A program made the translations under genes and the position numbers. A stretch of DNA of 41,981 nt from Gemmatimonadota bacterium (GTDB lineage Bacteria > Gemmatimonadota > Gemmatimonadetes > Palauibacterales > Palauibacteraceae): contig JAOTZH010000010.1 in NCBI GenBank assembly GCA_029861425.1, positions 1 through 41,981 on the forward strand. The letters run 5' to 3'. Below, one piece after another: positions 28,840-37,310 of the stretch. Position 1 is the first letter of the stretch, and every line of letters starts with the position of its first letter. The notes below the pieces were generated by a model, which had not been told where the DNA came from, made no database searches, and saw only the letters and a program-made list of their open reading frames with translations.

Positions 28840-30606
28840 TTACCGCTGGCAGTTCGCCTCGATGATCTGCTCCTGCCGATACAGCTGCACATCCACCGCT
28901 TCGCGGATCTGTGCCTGGTTTCCGCCCTGGTAACCGCCGGCCTGACCGAGGTGCCCACCGACGTTCTGGAACGCCCCGAGCGCGGCGCGGGCCGGCCCGC
29001 AGGCCTCCGCGTCCTCGTTGCCTTGATCGAGAGCCGTCCCACGCTGGTAGTACCCGTAGGCGATGAAGAAGTGGATCTGCTGAGCGGTGTCCGGACTCTC
29101 CGCGAACTCGGACGCGACCTCGAAGAGGCCGATCGCCGGCAGGTACTCGCCGTTCTCGAAGTGGTCCTGGTAGCCCTGGCCAAAGAGCGCGTTCGCGATC
29201 TCGTCGGAGTTCGCACCGTTCTGTACCGCGGTACGGAAGTCGGCGATCGCGCCGTCCGAGTCCCCCGCGCGCAGCTTGTACAGCGCGACGCGCTGGAAGC
29301 CACCCGAGATGTCGGGGTTGTAGCCGAGGGCCTGCTCCAGCTCGGAGGCCGCGGCCGCGTAGTCCTCCATCTCGCTATAGACGGAGGCGCGCGCGTTGTA
29401 GACCTGCGCCAGCATCTGTTCCTTCGAGATCGTCGGCGCCTCGGCACCCTCGGCGACGGGCGGCGGGTCGTTGATGAGCGCGATCGCACGGTCCGCGAAC
29501 TGCAGCGCGGCGTCGTATTCCCCGATGAGTGCGTTGGCGCTCACCACGTTGGTCAGCATGCTCGCGTCGACGTCGTTCCCCTTGAGGTCGAACACCTTCC
29601 CGAAAGCCTCGACCGAACGACGAATCGCCGCTTCGTCCGTGACCTGTCCGCCCTCCTGGCCCGCACTGAGCGCGACGTTCCCGAGATACACCCACAGATC
29701 GGCATTGGTGTCATCGAGCTGGACGCCGTCCTCCAGGATCTGCATGGCCTCGGTGAAGCCACCGGCGGTGGCGAGCTCGAACGCGATTTGCAGCCGTACG
29801 GCCGCATCGTTCGGATTGAAGTTCAGGTACTCCTGGTAGTAGCGAAGCGAGTTTTGCCGATCGCCCAGCTGCGCGTACGTATACGCCAGCGACTGAAGCG
29901 CCTCCGTGTTCGAAGGATCGGCCGCGACGGAGAGCTCGAGATCCTCGACCGCCGCCCCCCATGACTCGGTGAGCATGTGGGTCCGGCCTCGGAGATAGCG
30001 CGCACGGTCGCTCTGCGAGTTCATCTCGAGCGCGCGGTCGCAGTTCCGGAGCGCATCTTCGACGGACTCCGAAGCGAGATACTCGGCGCAGAAGGCGATC
30101 GACTGCAGATACTCGACCTGCTCGCCCAGCCCCTCCAGGATCACGCCGGCGGCCACCCGGTCCTCTTTGCGGTCCGCCACGGTGAACGTCTCGATGGGGA
30201 GCTCATCCTGGGTACGCGGATCGAAGAAGCTCACGGCGATCTCGATTCCGCCCGGCACGGCGTTGGCCGTCCCGACCATGACGAGCGCGGCCTGCATCTG
30301 CGCCGCCGTCTGTCGCCATTCGATCGGCGACAGGTTGTCCATGTCCAGATCGTACTGCTCAAGGAAGTCCTTTATGTCCCCTTCCTCGGTCGCGGTGTAC
30401 GCCCCGAAGCCTTCCATCGCTTCGCGGACGCGCTTCGCGACATCCTTCCCGAAGTTGTTGTGGACCCCTTCGCCGACCATGAGGGGCGCGACTACGATCG
30501 AGCGGTCGCTCGCCTGCGCGGCCCCGTCGGCGGGATTCAGGTGGATCACGGAAGCGGCAAGCAGGAATGCCGCTGCCATCGAAAAGGCGCCAGATCTGCT
30601 TCTCAT
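28840..30606 (-). CDS. Exported TPR-repeat protein with TolB-N/CsgG-like N-terminal domain
   Basis: 588 aa. Signal peptide MRSRSGAFSMAAAFLLAASVIHLNPADGAAQA, then SIVVAPLMVGEGVHNNFGKDVAKRVREAM, then repeated TPR-like helices (ALQSLAYTYAQLGDRQNSLRYYQEYLNFNPNDA). Confidence 0.75.
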   Translation of the reverse strand: MRSRSGAFSMAAAFLLAASVIHLNPADGAAQASDRSIVVAPLMVGEGVHNNFGKDVAKRVREAMEGFGAYTATEEGDIKDFLEQYDLDMDNLSPIEWRQTAAQMQAALVMVGTANAVPGGIEIAVSFFDPRTQDELPIETFTVADRKEDRVAAGVILEGLGEQVEYLQSIAFCAEYLASESVEDALRNCDRALEMNSQSDRARYLRGRTHMLTESWGAAVEDLELSVAADPSNTEALQSLAYTYAQLGDRQNSLRYYQEYLNFNPNDAAVRLQIAFELATAGGFTEAMQILEDGVQLDDTNADLWVYLGNVALSAGQEGGQVTDEAAIRRSVEAFGKVFDLKGNDVDASMLTNVVSANALIGEYDAALQFADRAIALINDPPPVAEGAEAPTISKEQMLAQVYNARASVYSEMEDYAAAASELEQALGYNPDISGGFQRVALYKLRAGDSDGAIADFRTAVQNGANSDEIANALFGQGYQDHFENGEYLPAIGLFEVASEFAESPDTAQQIHFFIAYGYYQRGTALDQGNEDAEACGPARAALGAFQNVGGHLGQAGGYQGGNQAQIREAVDVQLYRQEQIIEANCQR

Positions 30607-30770
30607 TACGTCACCTCGGACCAGGTTTCACTCCAGGGCCGAACACCTTCGTCCGGCGCCCTCCATCTATCGACCGGTCGCGCGCGAGTCATACTCGGCA
30701 TCGGACCGGCCCGAACACGTCCGTTTAACGCGGCGTGGCCGTCCTCGCAGCCGCGAAAGGATCGATATAT

Positions 30771-30806
30771 GAGAAAACCGCCCCCGCACGGTTCCCACGG
30801 AGGCGG
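30771..30806 (-). terminator. Intrinsic terminator for the oligopeptidase B / CpsB unit
   Basis: Minus strand CCGCCTCCG-tgggaaccgtg-CGGGGGCGG-TTTTCTC: 9-bp stem with one G-U pair, followed by a T-tract. Confidence 0.7.
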
Positions 30807-30939
30807 ACCATGGAAATTACCACGGTCTAGAACCGGACTCAACCGTGAATTCAACGTACACACGAAAGACCGACGGGATCCGTCACCTCCCAACGCTCGT
30901 AACGCCGTGCCGGCGCGACCGTATCCCTCCAGACAGACG

Positions 30940-31779
30940 TCACCTGCGCCTTCTCCCGCGAGATGAACCGGCCACGCCCAGATCGACGCTGCGGCCCTCC
31001 ACGGGCTTCCCGGGTTCGCCGGAGATCAGGCGCCGAGGGTTCTCCGACACCAGTTGCCGAATCCACTCTTCACCGGACTCGACGGGTTCGTCACCAGCGC
31101 TCGAAACCGGTGCGACGGCGCTCTGTAGCAACGTGAGCGCCGGTGGCCACTCGGGGACCCCCATCGCGTGGTAGTCGCTCGCCACACATGTCACCCATCC
31201 CCGGGCGAGAAGCTCTGCCGCGATTTGACGTGGAGCCGACCCGTATCCGCCCGCGAGGGAGCGCGCGTTAACCTGTAGCGCCGTTCCGTCCGCGACCCAG
31301 CGAGCCACCCGGTCGAAGGCCGTCTCGATCCCGAAGTAGCGCTCCGGGTGCGCGAGGACCGGCAGCCACCCCGCGTCGACCACGGCCTTTAGCTGGTTCC
31401 CGGCGAAGGGCGGCAACTGGAAGGAGCCGAACTCGACCAGGACGGCGGGACCTCCTTCGAGACGAAGGCGGGGGTCGGAGAGGTCCGCCACCGGAGCGTC
31501 GAGCTTGAACTCGCACGCTCTGCCGAGAGCGATTTCGAGATCGCTCTCGGCCAATGCCTCCGTGAGCTCGTCGTACGCTTCATCGAACAACGCGAGGCGC
31601 GCGTCGGCGCGCGACCGGCGTTCGAGCAGCGATGCCCGAAAGTGCGGAGTCGCGATCACTTTCTGCACGCCCTGCTCCTGGAGGGCCTTCAGCGCCGAAA
31701 GAGCCTCGGCCAGGTCGCGGGCGCCGTCGTCGACGCCGGGGAGCACATGGGAATGCAGGTCGACGATTTCGGCGCTCAC
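30940..31779 (-). CDS. CpsB/CapC-family PHP-domain tyrosine-protein phosphatase
   Basis: MSAEIVDLHSHVLPGVDDGARDLAEAL (PHP motif of the CpsB family), VIATPHF, LVEFGSFQLPPF, PVLAHPERY, VASDYHA. Confidence 0.85.
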   Translation of the reverse strand: MSAEIVDLHSHVLPGVDDGARDLAEALSALKALQEQGVQKVIATPHFRASLLERRSRADARLALFDEAYDELTEALAESDLEIALGRACEFKLDAPVADLSDPRLRLEGGPAVLVEFGSFQLPPFAGNQLKAVVDAGWLPVLAHPERYFGIETAFDRVARWVADGTALQVNARSLAGGYGSAPRQIAAELLARGWVTCVASDYHAMGVPEWPPALTLLQSAVAPVSSAGDEPVESGEEWIRQLVSENPRRLISGEPGKPVEGRSVDLGVAGSSRGRRRR

Positions 31780-33845
31780 GCCTCGTCCCCCGGAAGGTGG
31801 TCCGGCGAGACCGTCGCGATCAGGAACGCGAACTCGAACGCTCGATCCTTCAGCCAGTCGAACCGACTCGAGGGACCGAGGTGGCCGGCGCCCATGTCCG
31901 TCCGCAGGAGCAGGAGCCGATCATCCGTCCGGCGCCCGCGCAGCCGGGCCACCCAGCGGGCGGGCTCCCAGTACTGGACCCTCGGGTCATGCAGACCAGC
32001 CGTCACGAGCATGTGCGGGTACTCCGCCGCACGGACGTTGTCGAACGGCGAATACGACCGGATGTAGTCGTAGTAGTCCGGATCACGCGGGTCGCCCCAC
32101 TCTTCGTATTCGATGACCGTGAGTGGGATCGAAGGATCGAGCATCGTGGCGAGCACGTCCACGAATGGGACCCCGGCGATAACCGTGCGGAACAGATCGG
32201 GGCGAAGGTTCGCCACGGCGCCCATCAACAACCCGCCTGCGCTCCGTCCCTGGATCGCCAGCCGCTCGGGGGACGTGTACCCGGCCTCGACGAGCGTCTC
32301 GGCACAGGAGATGAAATCCGTGAACGTGTTTCGCTTGTTCAGCATCTTCCCGCCCTCGTGCCAGGGCTCCCCGAGCTCCCCACCGCCACGTACGTGCGCG
32401 ACGGCATAAACGAATCCGCGGTCCACGAGACTGAGCGTCGGCCGGGAAAACACGGGCTCGTTGCAGATCCCGTACGCGCCGTAGCCGTTGAGCAGACAGG
32501 GATGGCTGCCGTCCAGCCGCACGCCGGCCGGCGCGACGACGGAGATCGGGACCGCCGTTCCATCCCCGGCCTCTGCCCAAACGCGCACGGTCTGGTAGCG
32601 GGCGGGATCGTGCCCCGGCACAGGCTCGATCTTGAGTGTCTCCGTCGCCCCGGTCCGCGGGTCCACCCGGAGTGTGGTCGGCGGCTGCACCGGGGATTCC
32701 ACCACGCACCTGACCCCGTCTGCGTCGAACTCGTGATTGTCGCGGAGCGCGAACGTCCTGACCTCTCCCTCGATCGGTACGCGCAGGTTCGCTCCGTTGT
32801 CCCGCAGCCGAACCGAGAGCTCTCTCAGCCCGGACCGCCGTTCGACCACCGCCATGAAGTCCCTGAAGGATTCCACGTCCTCGAGCATGATCTCCGCCCG
32901 ATGAGGGATCTCATCCGACCACTCCTCGGGGTCGCGCGGCGTCAGGCCCTCATGGAGTGGCACGCGCACCAGACGAAAGTTCTCCGCGCCATCGTTGGTC
33001 CTGACGAAGAGGTCGAAGCCACCGTCGACGACGTGATACTCGACGCCCAGGCGGCGCGGGCACAGCGGAAACGGCGGACGCTCGGGAGCCGCGGCGTCCT
33101 GCAGCCAGGTGCTCAGCGTGACCGCGCTCGCCGACTCGATGAAGAGAAACCGTCCACTCCGGGCGCGTCGGATGGACACGTGGAAGGCCTCATCGGCCTC
33201 CTCGAAGACCATCGCGTCTTCCGACGGGTCGAATCCGAGCGTGTGCCGGTAGACCCGGTGGGGGCGTTTGAGCCGGTCGCGCCGGACGTAAAAGACCGTC
33301 CTCCCATCCGAAGCCCAGGCGACGTCTTCCGAGATGCGCTCGATGCGTTCGAGGAGCGTCTCCCGCGTATCGAGATCGACGATGACCAGGACGTAGTCCT
33401 CGTCGCCCGAGGTGTCACGTGTGTAGGCCAGATATCGATCGTCCGGACTCACGGCGTGCGATCCGACGTGGAAGTACTCGTGACCCTCGGCCAATGCGTT
33501 CTCGTCCAGGACGATCTGTGCATCCGATCCGTCCGGGTCGCGCGAGCGCACCCAGACCCGGTAGGGCTTCCCCTCCTCGGTCCGGCTGGCGTAGAAGAAG
33601 GCGCCGCGTCGGGCTGGAACCGAGCTGTCCTCTTCCTGGATCCGCCCGCGGAACTCCGAGTAGAGGGATTGCTCCAGCGGCCGGAGCCGAGACGTTTCGG
33701 CTTCGGTCCGGTCGTTCTCCTCACGGAGGAACGCAAGGACCCGCGGATCGTCGCGTCCACGAAGCCACGTGAGGTCGTCCGTCCCCTCGCCCCGCGCGCC
33801 GGTGGTCAGGCGCCAGCCCCCTTGGCCAGCTTCGCGGCCACGCAA
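31776..33845 (-). CDS. ptrB: Oligopeptidase B (S9A prolyl oligopeptidase family)
   Basis: 689 aa. N-terminal propeller, then YGAYGICNEPVFSRPTLSLVDRGFVYAVAHVRGGGELGEPWHEGG and GRSAGGLLMGAVANLRPDLF. 4-nt overlap with the phosphatase. Start uncertain. Confidence 0.88.
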   Translation of the reverse strand: MRGREAGQGGWRLTTGARGEGTDDLTWLRGRDDPRVLAFLREENDRTEAETSRLRPLEQSLYSEFRGRIQEEDSSVPARRGAFFYASRTEEGKPYRVWVRSRDPDGSDAQIVLDENALAEGHEYFHVGSHAVSPDDRYLAYTRDTSGDEDYVLVIVDLDTRETLLERIERISEDVAWASDGRTVFYVRRDRLKRPHRVYRHTLGFDPSEDAMVFEEADEAFHVSIRRARSGRFLFIESASAVTLSTWLQDAAAPERPPFPLCPRRLGVEYHVVDGGFDLFVRTNDGAENFRLVRVPLHEGLTPRDPEEWSDEIPHRAEIMLEDVESFRDFMAVVERRSGLRELSVRLRDNGANLRVPIEGEVRTFALRDNHEFDADGVRCVVESPVQPPTTLRVDPRTGATETLKIEPVPGHDPARYQTVRVWAEAGDGTAVPISVVAPAGVRLDGSHPCLLNGYGAYGICNEPVFSRPTLSLVDRGFVYAVAHVRGGGELGEPWHEGGKMLNKRNTFTDFISCAETLVEAGYTSPERLAIQGRSAGGLLMGAVANLRPDLFRTVIAGVPFVDVLATMLDPSIPLTVIEYEEWGDPRDPDYYDYIRSYSPFDNVRAAEYPHMLVTAGLHDPRVQYWEPARWVARLRGRRTDDRLLLLRTDMGAGHLGPSSRFDWLKDRAFEFAFLIATVSPDHLPGDEA

Positions 33846-34276
33846 CCGGTGAATCGGCCAAACACGACGTCCGCCACCGACTGGATCACTCCCCCGCGAC
33901 CGAAGGAGGCGAGACGACCGGTGAGGTTGACGGTCTGTGAGACCCAGACGTGCGTCCCACCCTCATCCGCGGGCCGGAGGTTGCTCGTCATGGTCATCCG
34001 AACCGCCCCGACTCCCTTGTCGTCCTTCCCCTCCCCGGTCATCACGACGTGGTGGCGTTCGGAGTCGAGCTCGTCGAAGCGGATGACTCCCTGGAACATC
34101 GTGCCGACCGGGCCGAGCTTCATACCGATCTCACCGCGAAATGTGCGGTCGTCGATCGCACCGATCAGCCTGGCTCCTGGGAGACAGGACACGATGCGGG
34201 TGGGGTCGGTCAGGAAGTCCCACACCTCCTCGACCGGCTCCGGCACGTCGAACTCCTTCTCGATATGTATGGCCAT
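33806..34276 (-). CDS. CoxG-like SRPBCC protein
   Basis: MAIHIEKEFDVPEPVEEVWDFLTDPTRIVSCLPGARLIGAIDDRTFRGEIGMKLGPV...FQGVIRF: CoxG/carbon monoxide dehydrogenase subunit G family pattern. Confidence 0.85.
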   Translation of the reverse strand: MAIHIEKEFDVPEPVEEVWDFLTDPTRIVSCLPGARLIGAIDDRTFRGEIGMKLGPVGTMFQGVIRFDELDSERHHVVMTGEGKDDKGVGAVRMTMTSNLRPADEGGTHVWVSQTVNLTGRLASFGRGGVIQSVADVVFGRFTGCVAAKLAKGAGA

Positions 34277-34417
34277 CGACCTCTGGAGGGCTGCGGCGGT
34301 GAGCAAGCGGTATACTGTCGGGAACGTTCGGGCCAGGCGAGCCCGAACCGTGCGGAAGCTGAAGTGCCCGGGGGAACGCCGTCAAGCCGGTGGCCCATCC
34401 GGGCCAAAGCGAGCGAG

Positions 34418-35314
34418 GTGCGAGCGGTGCAACCCGGGATTGAGCAGACGCGCGAGGGGCTCCTCTCGCAGGGCTACGTGGCCGACCGCGCACTCGCGAC
34501 CACGGTGCATCTGGCGCTCGCCCTCGAGAAGCCGATGCTCGTGGAGGGCGCGGCCGGGGTCGGGAAGACGGAGATCGCGAAGGCCCTGGCCGGCTGGCTG
34601 GGGTCGGACCTGATTCGTCTCCAGTGCTACGAGGGACTGGACGTCCACACGGCCCTGTATGAATGGAACTATCAGAAGCAGCTCCTGCGGATCCGTCTCG
34701 AGGGCGATTCCGCCGACCCGGCCGACGTGGAGCGAACCATCTACGGTCCGGAGTACCTGCTGGAGCGTCCTCTCCTCCAGGCGATCCGGAGCGAAGATCG
34801 AGTGGTGCTGCTGATTGACGAGGTCGACCGGGCCGACGAGGAATTCGAGGCCTTTCTGCTCGAGGTCCTGTCTGACTTTCAGATCTCGGTCCCCGAGCTC
34901 GGCACGATCGAGGCCCGCACCCGTCCGGTCGTCGTGCTTACGTCGAACGGTACGCGAGAGCTGTCGGACGCCCTGCGCCGGCGCTGTCTCTACTTCTGGA
35001 TCGACTACCCCGACGCGGACACAGAGCTGGCGATCCTCCGATCGAGACTACCTGACGTGAAGGAGGCGACGGCCCGCGATGTCGTCGGGCTCGTGCAGGG
35101 ACTCAGGGCCGAACGGCTTTCGAAGCCGCCCGGGATCGCCGAAACGATCGATTTCGTCTCCGCTATCGAGGCGATGGGTGCGGAGAGCGTGGACGGCGAA
35201 ACCGTATCGGCTGCCCTCGGGGCACTCGTTAAGGATCCCGCCGACTTCGCGGCTCTGGATCGCAGTCGAATCGACTCGCTGCTCCGCCCGGACGCCGACC
35301 CGCCGGAGGCGTGA
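34418..35314 (+). CDS. MoxR/CoxD-type AAA+ ATPase
   Basis: GTG start 34418 or 34427. EKPMLVEGAAGVGKTEIAKALAG (Walker A), VVLLIDEVDRADEEFEAFLLEVLSDFQISVPELGTIEA (Walker B), VVLTSNGTRELSDALRRRCLYFWIDYPD. Confidence 0.9.
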   Translation: MRAVQPGIEQTREGLLSQGYVADRALATTVHLALALEKPMLVEGAAGVGKTEIAKALAGWLGSDLIRLQCYEGLDVHTALYEWNYQKQLLRIRLEGDSADPADVERTIYGPEYLLERPLLQAIRSEDRVVLLIDEVDRADEEFEAFLLEVLSDFQISVPELGTIEARTRPVVVLTSNGTRELSDALRRRCLYFWIDYPDADTELAILRSRLPDVKEATARDVVGLVQGLRAERLSKPPGIAETIDFVSAIEAMGAESVDGETVSAALGALVKDPADFAALDRSRIDSLLRPDADPPEA

Positions 35315-35318
35315 GCGC

Positions 35319-36482
35319 TTGGCAGACTTCGACACACCGTTGGCGAAGCCCGGCGAAGGGTTTCGAACCGATCCGGATCGTTGGGTCGGGCGGCTGTGCC
35401 TCGCGCTCCGCGCTGAGGGCCTCGGGGTAGCTTTGTCGGAGTCCGTACTGGCCGGGCATTGCGTTCGCTCGCTGGACCGCGACGACGAGTGGGACATCTT
35501 CAACGGCCTGCGTGCGGCCTTCTGTTCGTCCGAGGGTGACCTCCCCGTCTTCGATCGGTGCTTCTGGCAGCTCTGGGGGGAGACGCTCGCCTCTTCGACC
35601 GAGCAACGAGCCGTGGGCACCGAGGGTCCCGTCGGCCCGGGACAGCCCGAGGGGGGTGCCGGGCCGGAACTCGCGGAACGCGCCACCGAACCATCGGACC
35701 TTCGCTCCGAGGCATTCGGCTCCGCGTACAGCGCGGCGGAGCACCTGACCCGCCGATCGTTCGCCGACGTCTCCGATCAGGAGCTCAGGGAGCTCGACGC
35801 CTGGATCGAGCGTCTGATGCTTCGCCTGTCGACGCGAAGGAGCCGTCGGATGGAGCCCGGCGGGCGGAGAGGTCCAGTCGATCTCCGAAGGAGCGCTGCC
35901 TCGGCGGTTCGGACGGAAGGTGAGTGGGTGAGACTCCTTCGGAGACGGAGGCGGCGCGACCCACCGAGGCTTGTGGTGCTGTGCGACGTGAGCGGGTCGA
36001 TGGAGCGCTATAGCCGGTTTCTCGTGCGATTCCTGCTGGCCACGGGGCGAGCGCGTGAGATCGAGACGTTCGCGTTCAGCACCCGGCTCACCCATTTGAC
36101 GCCCTGGCTCGTGCGGAGCCGGGTCGACGATGCGCTTGCCGAGCTGCGGGCTCGCGGCTGGTCGAGCGGAACGAGAATCGGCGAGTCCCTGGAGACCTTC
36201 CTGCGGCTGCACGGGCGCTCGATGCTCGGCCAGCGGACCCTGGTCGTCATCCTCTCCGACGGGCTCGACCAGGGCGAGGTGGAACCCCTCGAACGCGCGA
36301 TGCGAGAGATCCAGCGGCGCGCCCGACGCGTCATCTGGCTCAATCCCCTGCTCGAGAGCTCGAGATACGCGCCCGAGGCGCGCGGGATGCGGGCGGCCCT
36401 GCCCCATGTCGATGTGTTCGCCTCCGCGCACAACCTCGCCGCGCTCAGAGAGCTGCCAGATCTGCTTCGACTCCAGGGTTGA
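35319..36482 (+). CDS. CoxE-like VWA-domain protein
   Basis: TTG start 35319 likely (LADFDTPLAKPGEGFR). VVLCDVSGSMERYSRFLVRFLLATGRAREIETFAFSTRLTHLTPWL, LVVILSDGLDQGEVEPL, VIWLNPLLESSRYAPEARGM. Confidence 0.88.
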   Translation: MADFDTPLAKPGEGFRTDPDRWVGRLCLALRAEGLGVALSESVLAGHCVRSLDRDDEWDIFNGLRAAFCSSEGDLPVFDRCFWQLWGETLASSTEQRAVGTEGPVGPGQPEGGAGPELAERATEPSDLRSEAFGSAYSAAEHLTRRSFADVSDQELRELDAWIERLMLRLSTRRSRRMEPGGRRGPVDLRRSAASAVRTEGEWVRLLRRRRRRDPPRLVVLCDVSGSMERYSRFLVRFLLATGRAREIETFAFSTRLTHLTPWLVRSRVDDALAELRARGWSSGTRIGESLETFLRLHGRSMLGQRTLVVILSDGLDQGEVEPLERAMREIQRRARRVIWLNPLLESSRYAPEARGMRAALPHVDVFASAHNLAALRELPDLLRLQG

Positions 36483-36639
36483 TTCGTGGGGGAGGGATTC
36501 CGTTGCCGCTTCCGGAGAGGTGGAGCGGCGGCCCGGGATCGATTGACCCCGGGCGCAGCGTCTGCAGCTTGTTGCGGCGGCTCGCACCCCGGTGAGGTGG
36601 GTCCCCTACGTCAGGACCAGGTTCCGCGCCACCGCCCCC

Positions 36640-36660
36640 GAAAACCGGGTGACCGGCTTC
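36640..36660 (-). terminator. Terminator-like hairpin downstream of HU
   Basis: Minus strand GAAGCCGG-TCAC-CCGGTTTTC shortly after the HU stop codon: short GC stem followed by TTTT. Confidence 0.45.
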
Positions 36661-36672
36661 CGACTGTTCCGG

Positions 36673-36966
36673 TTAGACCCGGACGCGGTCCTTGAGGCCC
36701 TTGCCGGCCTTGAACGTCGGGACCGTCATCGCCGGGATGTGGATCGACTGACCGGTCTGCGGGTTACGGCCCATGCGCGCCTTCCTGCGACGCGTGCCGA
36801 ACGTCCCGAACCCTGTCACGGTGAAGTCACGACCGGCGTCGAGCTCGATGGCGATGATGCCGTGACCCGAATCGGTCGCGAAGATGCAGTCGATCACTTC
36901 GCGAGCCTTGGCTTTGCTCAGATCGCACTTCCCCGCGAGCTTCGCCGCGAAATCGTCCTTGGTCAT
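36673..36966 (-). CDS. hup: HU-family DNA-binding protein
   Basis: MTKDDFAAKLAGKCDLSKAKAREVIDCIF...FTVTGFGTFGTRRRKARMGRNPQTGQSIHIPAMTVPTFKAGKGLKDRV. The ORF-track start at 37077 is an extension. Confidence 0.92.
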   Translation of the reverse strand: MTKDDFAAKLAGKCDLSKAKAREVIDCIFATDSGHGIIAIELDAGRDFTVTGFGTFGTRRRKARMGRNPQTGQSIHIPAMTVPTFKAGKGLKDRVRV

Positions 36967-37310
36967 CCTTGTTCCCCCCTGATGGTATTCACAACCATAA
37001 CCGGTGCGAGCACCCGAAAAGAAAGACGGATCAGACCGGTTCGCAAGCCCTCGAACCGGCGTTTGTCCAGTAACCACGCGGAGTTCCGGCGTTTCGACCC
37101 CCCGCGAGACGGCACGTAAGACTCATAAACGAATACACCACAACGAGTTAGGGGACATGTGGGCCACCTGAGGGGGGTGTGGTGGGGCGATTCGCCCAAT
37201 CGACGCTATGTTGGGAACATCCCCATCTGGCGCGGGTTTTCCTCGTTTCGGGGGGCCGGCGCCGCAGCCAACGTCGGTCATCCCCCCGTCGATCCTGAAC
37301 CGAAGGAGTC

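Noticed and set aside
36531-36554. GCCCGGG-n10-CCCGGGC inverted repeat after coxE as a terminator
   Set aside because: Perfect 7-bp stem but no T-tract in either direction; in GC-rich DNA this is weak evidence.
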